Source: JAGRMG01 sp047975215
GTDB taxonomy: Bacteria > Pseudomonadota > Alphaproteobacteria > Rhodobacterales > Rhodobacteraceae
DNA length: 64,000 nucleotides
Reading direction: 5' to 3'
Assembly: GCA_047975215.1 (NCBI GenBank)
Contig: JBKEDD010000083.1
Location: forward strand, 62,001-126,000
This document shows, piece after piece, positions 16,956 through 26,169 of this stretch; the first letter of the stretch is position 1; the number at the start of each line of letters is the position of its first letter. Position numbers and translations under genes: made by a program. Under the pieces are notes generated by a model. It was not told the DNA's origin and searched no databases. It was given only the letters and a program-made list of their open reading frames with translations.

Positions 16956-19373
16956 TCAGAAATCCAGATTCTCGACGCTCAGCGCGTTCTTCTGAATGAA
17001 CTCGCGCCGCGGCTCGACCACATCGCCCATCAGCTTGGTGAACAGATCGTCGGCCTCGGCCATGTCCTCGACCCTGACCCTGAGCAGCGTGCGCGCGTCC
17101 GGGTCCAGCGTGGTTTCCCAAAGCTGGCCCGGGTTCATTTCGCCCAGACCCTTGTAGCGTTGCAGCGACAGGCCCTTTTCGCCCTCTTCCAGGATCGCGG
17201 CCAGCAGGCCCAGGGGGCCGTGGATAACCTGGCTGCGATCACGGCGCACGAGGGTCGCGGCGGTGCCATACACCTCTTGCAGGCTTTGCGTGAAACTGCC
17301 GGTCTTGCGCGCCTCGCCCGAGCGCAGCATCGGTCCGTCCAGCGTGCGCACCTCTTCGACGCCACGCAGGATTCGGGCCAGCCTGACGCCATGGTCCTGT
17401 GTGATCCGCCCTTGCCAGCCGCGTTCGTATTCCAGCGCGATCAGATCCAGACGCGCCGCGACCCGGTCGGCCACGCCTTGCAGATCGGCATCAACCGCGC
17501 CGGGCACGAACGCGCCGGCAACCGCCGCCTGTTCGAGGATATGGCGCGGATAGTGGGTCGGAAACGCATCCAGCACCCTCTTGAGCTGCCGTGCTTCCTC
17601 GACCACGCGGGCCAGGTCGGCGCCGGTGATCTCCTCTCCCGACCCAAGGCGCAGCACCGCGCCTTCGACCCCCTGACGGATCAGGTAGTCGTCCAGCGAT
17701 GCCTGATCCTTGAGATAGACCTCGGACTTGCCGCGCGACACCTTGTAGAGTGGCGGCTGCGCGATATAGAGATGCCCGCCCTCGATCAGTTCCGGCATCT
17801 GCCGGTAGAAGAAGGTCAGCAGCAGCGTACGGATATGCGCGCCGTCCACATCGGCATCGGTCATGATGACGATCTTGTGGTAACGCAGCTTCGAGATGTC
17901 GAATTCGTCGCGCCCGATCCCGGTGCCCAGGGCCATGACGAGATTGCCGATTTCCTGACTGCTCAGCATCTTGTCAAAGCGCGCGCGCTCCACGTTCAGG
18001 ATCTTGCCCTTGAGCGGCAGGATCGCCTGTGTCGCCCGGTCGCGCCCGGTCTGGGCCGAGCCGCCGGCGCTGTCGCCCTCCACCAGGAACAGTTCGGTCT
18101 TTGCCGGATCCTTTTCGGAACAGTCCTTGAGCTTGCCGGCCAGGAAATTGACATCCATCGCGGTCTTGCGCCGGGTCAGTTCGCGGGCCTTGCGCGCCGC
18201 CTCGCGCGCCAGCGCCGCCTCGATGATCTTGCCAACGATCAGCTTGGCCTCGTTCGGGTTTTCCTCGAACCATTCGGCCAGCTTTTCGCCCACCACACCC
18301 TCGACCGCCGGGCGCACCTCCGAACTTACCAGCTTGTCCTTGGTCTGGCTGGAAAACTTCGGATCCGGCACCTTGACCGACAAGACGCAGGTCAGCCCCT
18401 CGCGGGCATCGTCGCCGGTAAAGCTGACCTTTTCCTTCTTGGCGATGCCGCTGGACTGGGCATAGGCGTTGATGGTCCGGGTCAGGGCGCCGCGAAACCC
18501 CGCCAGATGCGCCCCGCCATCGCGCTGCGGGATGTTGTTGGTGAACGGCAGAACAGTCTCGTGATAGCTGTCGTTCCACCACATCGCGACCTCGACGGCG
18601 ATGTCGTCGCGTTCCCCGGTAATGAAGATCGGTTCGGACAACGCCGGATGCTTGTGCCGGTCCAGATACTTGACGAATTCCTTGACGCCGCCTTCGTAGA
18701 ACAGCTCGCTGCGCAACGCTTCGGCCGGGCGTTCGTCGATCAGGATGATGCGCACCCCGGAATTCAGGAAGGCCAGTTCGCGCAACCGCCGCTCCAGGGT
18801 CTCGAAGGAATAGTCGAGGCTGGAAAACGTCTCGGTCGAGGCCAGAAACCGCACTTCGGTTCCCGTCTGGCCCCCGGCATCGCCGACGACTCGCAGATGC
18901 TCAACCGTCTCGCCATGCTCGAAACGTGCGAAATGTTCCTTGCCGCCGCGCCAGATACGCAGTTCAAGCCAGTCGCTCAGCGCGTTCACCACCGACACCC
19001 CGACACCGTGCAAGCCGCCCGACACCTTGTAGGAATTGCTGTCGAACTTGCCGCCGGCATGCAGCTGGGTCATGATGACTTCGGCCGCCGAAACGCCTTC
19101 TTCCTCGTGAATGCCCACCGGAATTCCGCGACCGTTGTCGCTGACCGAAACGCTGGAATCGGCGCAGATCTTCACCGTCACCGCATCGGCATGACCGGCC
19201 AGCGCCTCGTCGATACCGTTATCGACGACCTCGTACACCATGTGGTGCAGGCCCGAGCCATCATCGGTGTCGCCGATATACATGCCGGGGCGTTTGCGGA
19301 CAGCGTCCAACCCCTTGAGAACCTTAATGGAATCGGCGCCGTATTCTTCCTGCGCCGGTGCGTTGTCGGGCAT
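16956..19373 (-). CDS. gyrB: DNA gyrase subunit B
   Basis: An 805-residue ATPase subunit of DNA gyrase. The GHKL ATP site is seen as EVVDNGIDEA, DNGRGIPVGIH and GGLHGVGVSVVNALS; the Toprim motifs are LVEGDSAGGSA and MTDADVDGAHI; the C-terminal QRYKGLGEMNPGQLWETT is diagnostic of GyrB. The ATG at 19373 (MPDNAPAQEEYG) has AGGGG 9 nt upstream and fits the family start; ATGs at 19382 and 19400 are in frame. A TATAAG box lies just upstream on the minus strand. It is the last gene of the dnaA-dnaN-recF-gyrB cluster. Confidence 0.97.
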   Translation of the reverse strand: MPDNAPAQEEYGADSIKVLKGLDAVRKRPGMYIGDTDDGSGLHHMVYEVVDNGIDEALAGHADAVTVKICADSSVSVSDNGRGIPVGIHEEEGVSAAEVIMTQLHAGGKFDSNSYKVSGGLHGVGVSVVNALSDWLELRIWRGGKEHFARFEHGETVEHLRVVGDAGGQTGTEVRFLASTETFSSLDYSFETLERRLRELAFLNSGVRIILIDERPAEALRSELFYEGGVKEFVKYLDRHKHPALSEPIFITGERDDIAVEVAMWWNDSYHETVLPFTNNIPQRDGGAHLAGFRGALTRTINAYAQSSGIAKKEKVSFTGDDAREGLTCVLSVKVPDPKFSSQTKDKLVSSEVRPAVEGVVGEKLAEWFEENPNEAKLIVGKIIEAALAREAARKARELTRRKTAMDVNFLAGKLKDCSEKDPAKTELFLVEGDSAGGSAQTGRDRATQAILPLKGKILNVERARFDKMLSSQEIGNLVMALGTGIGRDEFDISKLRYHKIVIMTDADVDGAHIRTLLLTFFYRQMPELIEGGHLYIAQPPLYKVSRGKSEVYLKDQASLDDYLIRQGVEGAVLRLGSGEEITGADLARVVEEARQLKRVLDAFPTHYPRHILEQAAVAGAFVPGAVDADLQGVADRVAARLDLIALEYERGWQGRITQDHGVRLARILRGVEEVRTLDGPMLRSGEARKTGSFTQSLQEVYGTAATLVRRDRSQVIHGPLGLLAAILEEGEKGLSLQRYKGLGEMNPGQLWETTLDPDARTLLRVRVEDMAEADDLFTKLMGDVVEPRREFIQKNALSVENLDF

Positions 19374-19502
19374 CCGAAACATCCCCTGCCGTTTGCCCAT
19401 CTTATACGATCAGTTGGGGCGAATGTCACGCGATCCCCCCATATTTTGTGGCGTATCGGCAGGAATTCCGGTCGAACGCGTTCACCCCACGCGGCGCGTG
19501 TG

Positions 19503-20603
19503 TCAACGCTGTACCACCGACGACGACCCGGCGGCCTCGCTCACCTCGATACGCTGCGTCCGCGCGCCCAGTTCGGCAAAGAACTCCGCCCCGGTTCCGG
19601 TCATCCAGGCCTGTGCGCCAAGCGCGCATATCTCGTCATAAAGCGCGGCGCGGCGTCCCGCATCCAGATGCGCCGCCACCTCGTCCAGCAGCAGGATCGG
19701 CGGCGCACCGGTCATTCCGGCCAATGCGCGTGCATTGGCCAGGATCAGCGACACCAGAAGCGCCTTCTGCTCGCCGGTCGAGCAATCGGCCGCTGGAACG
19801 CCCTTGGCGGCGTAGATGCCGCGCAGATCCGACCGGTGCGGGCCGACCAGCGTCCGCCCGGCGGCCAGATCGCGACCGCGACTCTCGGCCAGCGCCTGCC
19901 TCAGCCCGTCCTCGTCCGCGGGCATCTGCCCTTCGCCCTGAACCAGTTCAAGCGCGGCCACGGGAAAGGCGGTTTCCGCCTGTGACTGCGCCGCGGTCAG
20001 AAACTCCAGCGCCGCCAGCCGCCCCGCATGGATCTGCCGGCCCGCTGCCGCCATCTGCGCCTCCAGCGCATCATACCATGCCGCGTCCCGCACCTGATCG
20101 CGCAACAGGCGGTTGCGTTCGCGCATGGCCTTGTCATAGCTCAGCGAAACCTCGGCATGGACCGGGTCAAAGCTCATCGCCATCCGGTCGAGAAAACGCC
20201 GCCGCCCCTCGGCGCCCTCGATCCAGAGGCGGTCCATCGCCGGCACCAGCCACAGCACCCGCGCGATCCGGCCCAGGGCCAACTGACTGGCCGCCTTGCC
20301 GTCGATGCGCAACTGCCGGGCCGCGCCGGCATCCGACCAGATCTCGACCTCGTGGAGGCGATCGCCAGACCGCATTTCCCCGGAAATCTTCCAGCCCAGC
20401 GACTCGGGCCGGCGCGCCATGTCGGCCGCGCCCGCCCGCCGCATCCCGCGGCCCGGCGAGAACAGCGATACCGCCTCGAGAATATTGGTCTTGCCGGCAC
20501 CATTCGGCCCGAAGATCGCAACCGGGCGCGCATCCAGCACCAGCCGCGCCAGACGGTGCGAGCGGAAATGCGACAGGGTAAGCCGGGTCAGCGCCAATTC
20601 CAT
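19503..20603 (-). CDS. recF: DNA replication and repair protein RecF
   Basis: A 366-residue SMC-like ATPase that loads RecA at gaps with RecO and RecR. Walker A is GPNGAGKT at 32-39, the ABC-type signature is CSTGEQKALL, and Walker B is PPILLLDEVAAHLD. It lies between dnaN and gyrB in the conserved order. The 129-nt gap to gyrB holds the gyrB promoter region, so gyrB is probably also transcribed on its own. Confidence 0.95.
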   Translation of the reverse strand: MELALTRLTLSHFRSHRLARLVLDARPVAIFGPNGAGKTNILEAVSLFSPGRGMRRAGAADMARRPESLGWKISGEMRSGDRLHEVEIWSDAGAARQLRIDGKAASQLALGRIARVLWLVPAMDRLWIEGAEGRRRFLDRMAMSFDPVHAEVSLSYDKAMRERNRLLRDQVRDAAWYDALEAQMAAAGRQIHAGRLAALEFLTAAQSQAETAFPVAALELVQGEGQMPADEDGLRQALAESRGRDLAAGRTLVGPHRSDLRGIYAAKGVPAADCSTGEQKALLVSLILANARALAGMTGAPPILLLDEVAAHLDAGRRAALYDEICALGAQAWMTGTGAEFFAELGARTQRIEVSEAAGSSSVVQR

Positions 20604-20625
20604 CGCACGCTTAGCTCACAGGAAA

Positions 20626-20657
20626 ACTCTTTGAAGAGTCTTCCCAAAGTTCTTGCA
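20626..20657 (-). promoter_or_regulatory. Two palindromes in the dnaN-recF gap
   Basis: On the plus strand ACTCTT-TG-AAGAGT (20626-20639) and TTCTTGCAAGAA (about 20650-20661). Read on the minus strand after dnaN, the second repeat is followed by TTTTCC, so it could form a weak terminator or attenuator hairpin before recF. The AT-rich composition differs from the surrounding DNA. Confidence 0.5.
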
Positions 20658-20671
20658 AGAAATTTCGCCCT

Positions 20672-21790
20672 TCACACCCGCATCGGCATGACCACGTAGA
20701 CCGCGCTCTGGTCGTTGCCCTCGCGCATCAGGGTCGGATCGCCCGAGGAGTTGAACAGGAATACCGCGTTCTCGCGGTCCACCTGGCTGGCGATCTCGAG
20801 CAGGTACTTGGCGTTGAAGCCGATCTCGAGCCGCTCGTCGCCATAGGCCACGGCGAGTTCTTCCTCGGCCGCGCCGCTGTCGGGCGCATTCACCGACAGC
20901 ACCAGGCGATCCTCGTCAAGTTGCAGCTTGACCGCGCGCGAACGTTCCGAACTGACAGTCGCGACCCGGTCGACCGCCTGGGCGAACTCGGCGGCGTCCA
21001 CCTCCAGCCGCCTGGTGTTGCCCTGCGGGATAACGCGGGTGTAATCGGGGAAGGTACCGTCGATCACCTTCGACGTCAGGGTGATCTCGGGCGTGGCGAA
21101 ACGCACCTTGGTTTCGCTCACCGAAACCGCGATCTCGGTGGCATCGTCGTCCAGCAGCTTGCGCAACTCGCCCACCGTCTTGCGCGGCACGATCACGCCG
21201 GGCATGTCGGTGGCGCCCGCCGGCAGATCGGCGTCGATCCGGGCCAGGCGATGCCCGTCGGTGGCAACGCAACGCAACACCTTGCCGCCGTCGGCCTCGG
21301 CGACGTGCATGTAGACACCATTCAGGTAATAGCGCGTCTCTTCGGTCGAGATGGCGAATTTCGACTTGTCGAACAGCCGGCGCAATACAGCGGCCGGGGC
21401 GGCAAAGCCCGACTGGTATTCCGATGACGCCATAACCGGGAAATCCTCGCGCGGCAGAGTCGCCAGCGAGAAATGCGACCGCCCCGCCTCGACCGCCAGA
21501 CGCCCCGCCGCGTTGTCCGCGCTCAGCGTTACCAGCGCCCCGTCGGGCAGCTTGCGCACGATCTCGTGCAGGGTGGTGGCGGCAACGGTCGTGGCACCGG
21601 CGCGTTCGACCTGCGCGGGCGTGCGATCCACCACTTCGATATCCAGATCGGTGGCACGGAACTGGACATGTTCGCCTTCGGCCTCGATCAGCACATTGGC
21701 CAGGATCGGTATCGTGTTGCGGCGCTCCACGACCGATTGCGCCTGCGACACGGCCTTCAAGAGCGCGCCGCGTTCGATGCTGATCTTCAT
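20672..21790 (-). CDS. dnaN: DNA polymerase III beta subunit (sliding clamp)
   Basis: A 372-residue sliding clamp of normal length that tethers the replicative polymerase to DNA. It opens MKISIERGALLKAVSQAQSVVERRNTIPILANVLIEA and ends with the conserved SAVYVVMPMRV. The three repeated clamp domains are implied by length and by the typical PDYTRVIPQ segment near the centre. Preceded by dnaA and followed by recF on the same strand. Confidence 0.97.
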   Translation of the reverse strand: MKISIERGALLKAVSQAQSVVERRNTIPILANVLIEAEGEHVQFRATDLDIEVVDRTPAQVERAGATTVAATTLHEIVRKLPDGALVTLSADNAAGRLAVEAGRSHFSLATLPREDFPVMASSEYQSGFAAPAAVLRRLFDKSKFAISTEETRYYLNGVYMHVAEADGGKVLRCVATDGHRLARIDADLPAGATDMPGVIVPRKTVGELRKLLDDDATEIAVSVSETKVRFATPEITLTSKVIDGTFPDYTRVIPQGNTRRLEVDAAEFAQAVDRVATVSSERSRAVKLQLDEDRLVLSVNAPDSGAAEEELAVAYGDERLEIGFNAKYLLEIASQVDRENAVFLFNSSGDPTLMREGNDQSAVYVVMPMRV

Positions 21791-21819
21791 ATCCCTTGTT
21801 CCTCTTTAACGGCCGGGAA

Positions 21820-21840
21820 GGGCAAACTAGCGGTTTGCCC
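21820..21840 (-). terminator. Hairpin between dnaA and dnaN
   Basis: Perfect 8-bp stem GGGCAAAC (21820-21827) with GTTTGCCC (21833-21840) in the 167-nt gap between dnaA and dnaN. On the minus strand it is followed by TTCCCGG. It could terminate part of the dnaA transcript before dnaN; dnaN would then need its own promoter or read-through. Confidence 0.5.
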
Positions 21841-21957
21841 CTGCGACACAAGGTTTTTTATGGGATTTGTCCGCCGGATCGGCGGGGTCGTCAAGGGGGC
21901 GGGCGAAACCGGGCTGCCTTGTATGGCATTGCGACACCGGCTGGCCGCCCGCGGCCG

Positions 21958-23397
21958 CTATGCTTCCAGCGCGCGGCGCAGCATCTCGACATCCTCGGCA
22001 ATCTGGCCGTCGGTCGCCTTCAGCTCCTCGATCCTGCGGACCCCGTGCATGACGGTGGTGTGGTCCCGCCCGCCGAAGCGGCGCCCGATCTCGGGCAGCG
22101 ACCGGCTGGTCAGTTGCTTGCACAGATACATCGCCACCTGGCGCGGCCGGGCATAGGATCGCAGACGCTTGGGGCCGATGATGTCGGACATGCGGATGTT
22201 GTAATAATCCGAGACCTTACGCTGGATCTCCTCGACCGTGATCTTGCGTTCGGAGGCACGCAACACGTCTGCCAGGCAGTCCTGCGTCAGATCCATGTCG
22301 ATCTCGCGCCCGACCAGCGAGGCGAACGCGAAAAGCCGGTTCAGCGCCCCTTCGAGAACCCGCACATTGGTCGAAATCCGGTGCGCCAGGAATTCGAGAA
22401 CCCCGTCCGAGACGGAAAGTCCGGGATAGGTTTCGCGGTACTGCACGACCTTGCTTTGCAGGATACCCAGCCTCAATTCGTAGTCGGTCGGGTGCAGGTC
22501 CACCACCAGCCCGCATTGCAGGCGCGATTTGACCCGGTCCTCCAGATCCTTGATTTCGCCCGGCGCGCGGTCGGCGGAGATGATGATCTGCTTGTTCTGG
22601 TCGACCAGCGAATTGAAGGTGTGAAAGAACTCCTCCTGCGTATTGTCCTTGCCGGCGATGAACTGCACGTCATCGACCATCAGAACATCGACCGACCGGA
22701 ACAGATGCTTGAAATCAAGCATCTTGCGTTCGCGCAGCGCCAGGATAAAGCGGTACATGAACTGTTCGGCCGAAAGGTAGACAACGTTCAGGTCGGGCCG
22801 CTGGGAACGCAATTCCCAGGCGATCGCGTGCATCAGATGGGTCTTGCCAAGCCCAACCCCGCCATAAAGCACCAGCGGGTTGAACGTGACCGGCCCGCCC
22901 TCGCTGACCCGGCGCGCAGCGGCATGGGCCAGTTCGTTTGGCTTGCCGACCACGAAACTGTCGAAGGTGAACCGCGCATCCAGCGGGGCCGCCTGCAAGG
23001 CGTCGGCGCCATCGGCCCCGCCGGCGGCTGCGCGCCGCTCCGATGCCTGCATCGGCGTGGCAGCAGGCTGGCCCGATGCCTCTGGCGACGGCGCGCCCGA
23101 GGATTTTGCCGGACCCCGCCCCCGCGGCCGGGCAGAGGACGGACGTGCGGCGGAATTCGCCGCCACCCGGAACGCGACCCGCTGAACCGTGGAGCCCGCG
23201 CAATTCAGTTCGTAGAGAATCAGATCCGAAAAGTTCTGACCGACATAATTGCCCATGAAGTTGGTCGGTACGCTGAAAACGGCCACGCCGTCCTGCAATT
23301 CCATGAATTCCAGCGGTTCGATCCAGGTCGCGTAATTGTTCTTTCCGACGGTCTTAAGCAGCTTCTGTCGGAGTTGGCCCCACTTTTCGTTTGTCAT
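21958..23397 (-). CDS. dnaA: Chromosomal replication initiator DnaA
   Basis: A 479-residue initiator. Domain I (WGQLRQKLLKTVGKNNYATWIEPL) is N-terminal, a low-complexity Ala/Pro/Arg linker of about 75 residues follows as domain II, then the AAA+ domain with Walker A GGVGLGKTH and Walker B VLMVDDVQFIAGK, and domain IV with the DnaA-box-binding signature GGRDHTTVMHGVRRIEEL. The ATG at 23397 (MTNEKWGQL) has GGGGCG upstream; the frame open to 23460 is a GC-rich leader. Start of the dnaA-dnaN-recF-gyrB cluster. Confidence 0.97.
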   Translation of the reverse strand: MTNEKWGQLRQKLLKTVGKNNYATWIEPLEFMELQDGVAVFSVPTNFMGNYVGQNFSDLILYELNCAGSTVQRVAFRVAANSAARPSSARPRGRGPAKSSGAPSPEASGQPAATPMQASERRAAAGGADGADALQAAPLDARFTFDSFVVGKPNELAHAAARRVSEGGPVTFNPLVLYGGVGLGKTHLMHAIAWELRSQRPDLNVVYLSAEQFMYRFILALRERKMLDFKHLFRSVDVLMVDDVQFIAGKDNTQEEFFHTFNSLVDQNKQIIISADRAPGEIKDLEDRVKSRLQCGLVVDLHPTDYELRLGILQSKVVQYRETYPGLSVSDGVLEFLAHRISTNVRVLEGALNRLFAFASLVGREIDMDLTQDCLADVLRASERKITVEEIQRKVSDYYNIRMSDIIGPKRLRSYARPRQVAMYLCKQLTSRSLPEIGRRFGGRDHTTVMHGVRRIEELKATDGQIAEDVEMLRRALEA

Positions 23398-23881
23398 CCA
23401 GCGCCCCATGCATCCGGTTTTTTCAGGCCTCACCGGCCTCTTTCCTGCTTGGCCGGACATGTCCGGCAGGATTCACACACACCCAAGGTGCCCGGCCGCA
23501 GCGCCCGGACGAAGGCCCCGGCAGGAGCCCCACACAACAGCAGCCGGCAATCGGACCCCAACAACAGAGGCAAACCCGCCCACCCGGTACGCTACCGTTC
23601 CATACCCATTTCATGACAGGGCCGCAGACCGGCAGATGCCGGTGCAAACAGCACACAGGAGCGTTCGGATTTCCCGAACGGCCTGATTTCGTCCCCGATC
23701 CGGTACAATTGCCTGTCTGCCGGACCCGGGTGCCGCCTGTCCCCCCAAGCGCGTGAATCGCAGAACAAGGGATAGCAACATCGTCTGCGGGGCGGCAATG
23801 AATCTATTCTGTTGACTCGGGGTTTGCGGAGAAACGAATCTCTCGCCACCGCAGAAATGTCACAGACCGATTAAACGCAAG
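23398..23881. promoter_or_regulatory. dnaA upstream region with palindromes
   Basis: About 480 nt without a gene. A 16-bp perfect palindrome, GCCGGACA followed by TGTCCGGC (23452-23467), sits 55 nt ahead of the dnaA start codon, and a 7-bp hairpin CGTTCGG-ATTTC-CCGAACG lies at 23662-23680. No cluster of DnaA boxes (TTATNCACA) was found, so this is not clearly the replication origin. It presumably holds the dnaA promoter; no single -10/-35 pair stands out. Confidence 0.55.
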
Positions 23882-23908
23882 AAAGGCGCTGCCACTGGCA
23901 ACGCCTTT
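23882..23908 (-). terminator. rpsT terminator
   Basis: Inverted repeat AAAGGCGCTGCCA (23882-23894) with TGGCAACGCCTTT (23896-23908), one mismatch. On the minus strand it is followed by CTTGCGTTTAATC. It starts about 37 nt after the rpsT stop and separates rpsT from the dnaA leader. Confidence 0.85.
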
Positions 23909-23945
23909 ACAGATCGTGATTTTCGGGAATTTCCGCGCCGCGGTA

Positions 23946-24209
23946 TCAGCCCAGCGCCTTCACGCGCGCCGCAAGGCGCGACATCTTGCGCGATGCGGTG
24001 TTCTTGTGAAACACACCCTTGGTGACGCCGCGCATCAGTTCGGGCTGGGCGGCGCGCAGCGCGGCAGCGGCGGCATCCTTGTCGCCGGAAGCGATCGCTT
24101 CCTCGACCTTGCGCAGATAGGTGCGGATGCGCGACCGGCGCGCCTTGTTGACAGCGGTGCGCGCTTCGATCTGACGCGCGCGTTTCTTTGCCTGGGGCGA
24201 ATTGGCCAT
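23946..24209 (-). CDS. rpsT: 30S ribosomal protein S20
   Basis: An 87-residue, very basic protein starting MANSPQAKKRARQIEARTAV, the universal S20 opening, with RIRTYLRKVEEAI and KGVFHKNTASRKMSRLAARV later. S20 binds the 5' domain of 16S rRNA. The roughly 180-nt region upstream to the enoyl-CoA hydratase stop holds a possible minus-strand TATACA box and would give a long leader; in enteric bacteria S20 regulates its own translation. The neighbourhood rpsT-dnaA is typical of Rhodobacteraceae. Confidence 0.97.
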   Translation of the reverse strand: MANSPQAKKRARQIEARTAVNKARRSRIRTYLRKVEEAIASGDKDAAAAALRAAQPELMRGVTKGVFHKNTASRKMSRLAARVKALG

Positions 24210-24388
24210 GTTCAGGTACCTCGGATCGGGTTTCTATCGTTTCGCGGACGTGACGAACCCGGAGTCCATCCGGTCACCAAGGTGATTCTGGCCAGAGCGG
24301 GCCGCACGCGCATGTATAGCGGCGCCATCTACCCAAGTTTCAGGGCGTTGCCAACCGCAAAGTTCCGCCCCGGCCGGTACGAATCGTC

Positions 24389-25165
24389 TTACTTGTCGCG
24401 GAACTGCGCCTCGCGCTTCTCCAGAAAGGCGGCCATGCCTTCCTTCTGGTCCTCGGTGGAAAACAGCGAATGAAACACCCGGCGCTCGAACAGGATGCCC
24501 TCGCTCAGGGTGGTCTCATAGCTGCGGTTTACCGCCTCCTTGGCCGCCATCACGGACAGCGACGACTTTTCGGCGATCTTCTGGGCCGCGCCCAGGGCCT
24601 CTTCGAGCAGCTTCTTGGCGGGCACGACGCGGCTCACCAGCCCCGCCCGTTCGGCTTCTTCGGCGTCCATGAAACGCCCGGTCAGGTTCATGTCCATCGC
24701 CTTGGACTTGCCGACGAACCGGGTCAGACGCTGGGTGCCGCCCATGCCGGCGATGACGCCCAGGTTGATCTCGGGCTGGCCGAACCTGGCGCTGTCGGCG
24801 GCGATGATGAAGTCGCAGGCCATCGCCAGTTCGCACCCCCCGCCCAGCGCATAGCCCGCCACAGCGGCGATGACCGGCTTTCGGATCGCCATGATCCGGT
24901 CGCTGGCATCGGCAAACAGGTTCTCGTTGAACACGTCGCCAAAGGTTTTCGACGACATTTCCTTGATGTCGGCCCCGGCGGCAAAGGCCTTTTCGGATCC
25001 GGTGACGACGATGCAGCGCACCTTGTCGTTCCCGTCGGCTTCCTCCAGGGCCCGGCACAGTTCATCCAGCAACTGGGTGTTCAGCGCGTTCAGGGCATCG
25101 GGCCGGTTCAGTTTGACAAGGGCGACGTGGTCCTCGACTTCGACGATGATCGTCTCAAAGGCCAT
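24389..25165 (-). CDS. Enoyl-CoA hydratase
   Basis: A 258-residue crotonase-fold enzyme hydrating 2-enoyl-CoA to 3-hydroxyacyl-CoA. The CoA-binding and oxyanion stretches are FAAGADIKEM and AVAGYALGGGCELAMACD; the two catalytic glutamates are expected in GGGCELAMA and QPEINLGVIAGMGGTQRL. The sequence is close to the short-chain mitochondrial ECHS1/FadB1 type. It lies between mutM and rpsT on the minus strand. Fatty-acid or amino-acid degradation are both possible. Confidence 0.93.
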   Translation of the reverse strand: MAFETIIVEVEDHVALVKLNRPDALNALNTQLLDELCRALEEADGNDKVRCIVVTGSEKAFAAGADIKEMSSKTFGDVFNENLFADASDRIMAIRKPVIAAVAGYALGGGCELAMACDFIIAADSARFGQPEINLGVIAGMGGTQRLTRFVGKSKAMDMNLTGRFMDAEEAERAGLVSRVVPAKKLLEEALGAAQKIAEKSSLSVMAAKEAVNRSYETTLSEGILFERRVFHSLFSTEDQKEGMAAFLEKREAQFRDK

Positions 25166-25229
25166 GAGATCCGCTTTCGATTGTTCCGTTCAGACCCGAA
25201 GCCTTATCACGCGGGCGGCACGGTTCAAG

Positions 25230-26081
25230 CTATCTTTGACAGCGCGGGCAGGCAAAGCTCGACCGCCCCGCCTGCACGATTCGCCTTATGACGCCGCTGC
25301 ATCCGGGTGTTCGGCACGCCATCCCCTCGCGCCCGTATACGTCGAAACGGTGCTGGAAATAGCCAAGTTCGCCATCGGCACTGCGGAAATCGCGCAAACT
25401 CGACCCGCCGGCCTCGATCGCCTCGGCAAGTACCTGCCGTATCACCGGCACCAGCGCCGCAACCCGCGCGGCCGCGATCCGCCCGACCTTGCGCCGCGGG
25501 TCGATACCGGCACGGTAGAGCGATTCGCAGACATAGATATTGCCCAGCCCCGCGACGATCCGCTGATCGAGAAGCGCCGACTTGACCGGCGTGTTGCGGC
25601 CCCGGAACGCGCCGATCAGGTGGGCTTCGTGAAACGCATTGCCCAGCGGCTCGGGCCCCAGACCGGCCAGCAACCGGTGAGACTCCACCGATTCGGTGGC
25701 CGCCAGATCCATCATCCCGAACCGGCGCGGGTCGTTGAAGGCGATGCGCGTGCCGTTCTCCATCTCGATCACAACATGGTCGTGCCTGGCCGGCATCGCA
25801 TGGGCCTGCACGAACACCCCCGGCGGATCACCCGAAACCGTCATCCGCCCCGACATGCCCAGATGAACAAGCAACGTCTCGCCGCGGTCCAGATCGGCAA
25901 GGATGTATTTCGACCGCCGCCGCAACCGAAGCACCCGCGCCCCGGTCAGCCGTTCGGCCATGCCGGGCGGAAACGGCCAGCGCAGATCGGGGCGGTTGAC
26001 CTGCGCGCGCGCGATCATCACCCCTTCCATCGCCGGCGCCAACCCGCGGCGCACGGTCTCGACCTCTGGCAATTCCGGCAT
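25230..26081 (-). CDS. mutM: Formamidopyrimidine-DNA glycosylase (Fpg)
   Basis: A 283-residue bifunctional glycosylase/AP lyase removing 8-oxoguanine and related lesions. The start MPELPEVETVRRGL places the catalytic Pro and Glu directly after Met. The helix-two-turn-helix region (QRIVAGLGNIYVCESLYRAGIDP) and a C-terminal zinc finger (CRTPGC with CPRCQR) are visible; the first Cys pair is spaced C-x4-C. The ATG at 26081 is fixed because the N-terminal proline must be residue 2. Divergent from ubiE with an 88-nt gap. Confidence 0.95.
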   Translation of the reverse strand: MPELPEVETVRRGLAPAMEGVMIARAQVNRPDLRWPFPPGMAERLTGARVLRLRRRSKYILADLDRGETLLVHLGMSGRMTVSGDPPGVFVQAHAMPARHDHVVIEMENGTRIAFNDPRRFGMMDLAATESVESHRLLAGLGPEPLGNAFHEAHLIGAFRGRNTPVKSALLDQRIVAGLGNIYVCESLYRAGIDPRRKVGRIAAARVAALVPVIRQVLAEAIEAGGSSLRDFRSADGELGYFQHRFDVYGREGMACRTPGCSGVIRRIVQAGRSSFACPRCQR

Positions 26082-26169
26082 TTTCGCGCTCCCGGTCCAA
26101 CGGGGCGCATTGTACCCGCGCTGCATCCCCCTATAACAGGGTCGAAATCGCGAAAGACGGCATTATCTC

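Noticed and set aside
16263..19985. A 1240-codon open frame on the plus strand opposite the SGNH hydrolase, gyrB and part of recF.
   Set aside because: It mirrors strongly coding genes on the other strand, has no ribosome site and reads as low-complexity Arg/Gln/His sequence, as expected of a GC-rich antisense frame.
23398..23945. Possible replication origin next to dnaA.
   Set aside because: No DnaA-box cluster or clear AT-rich unwinding element was found; the gene order alone is not proof.
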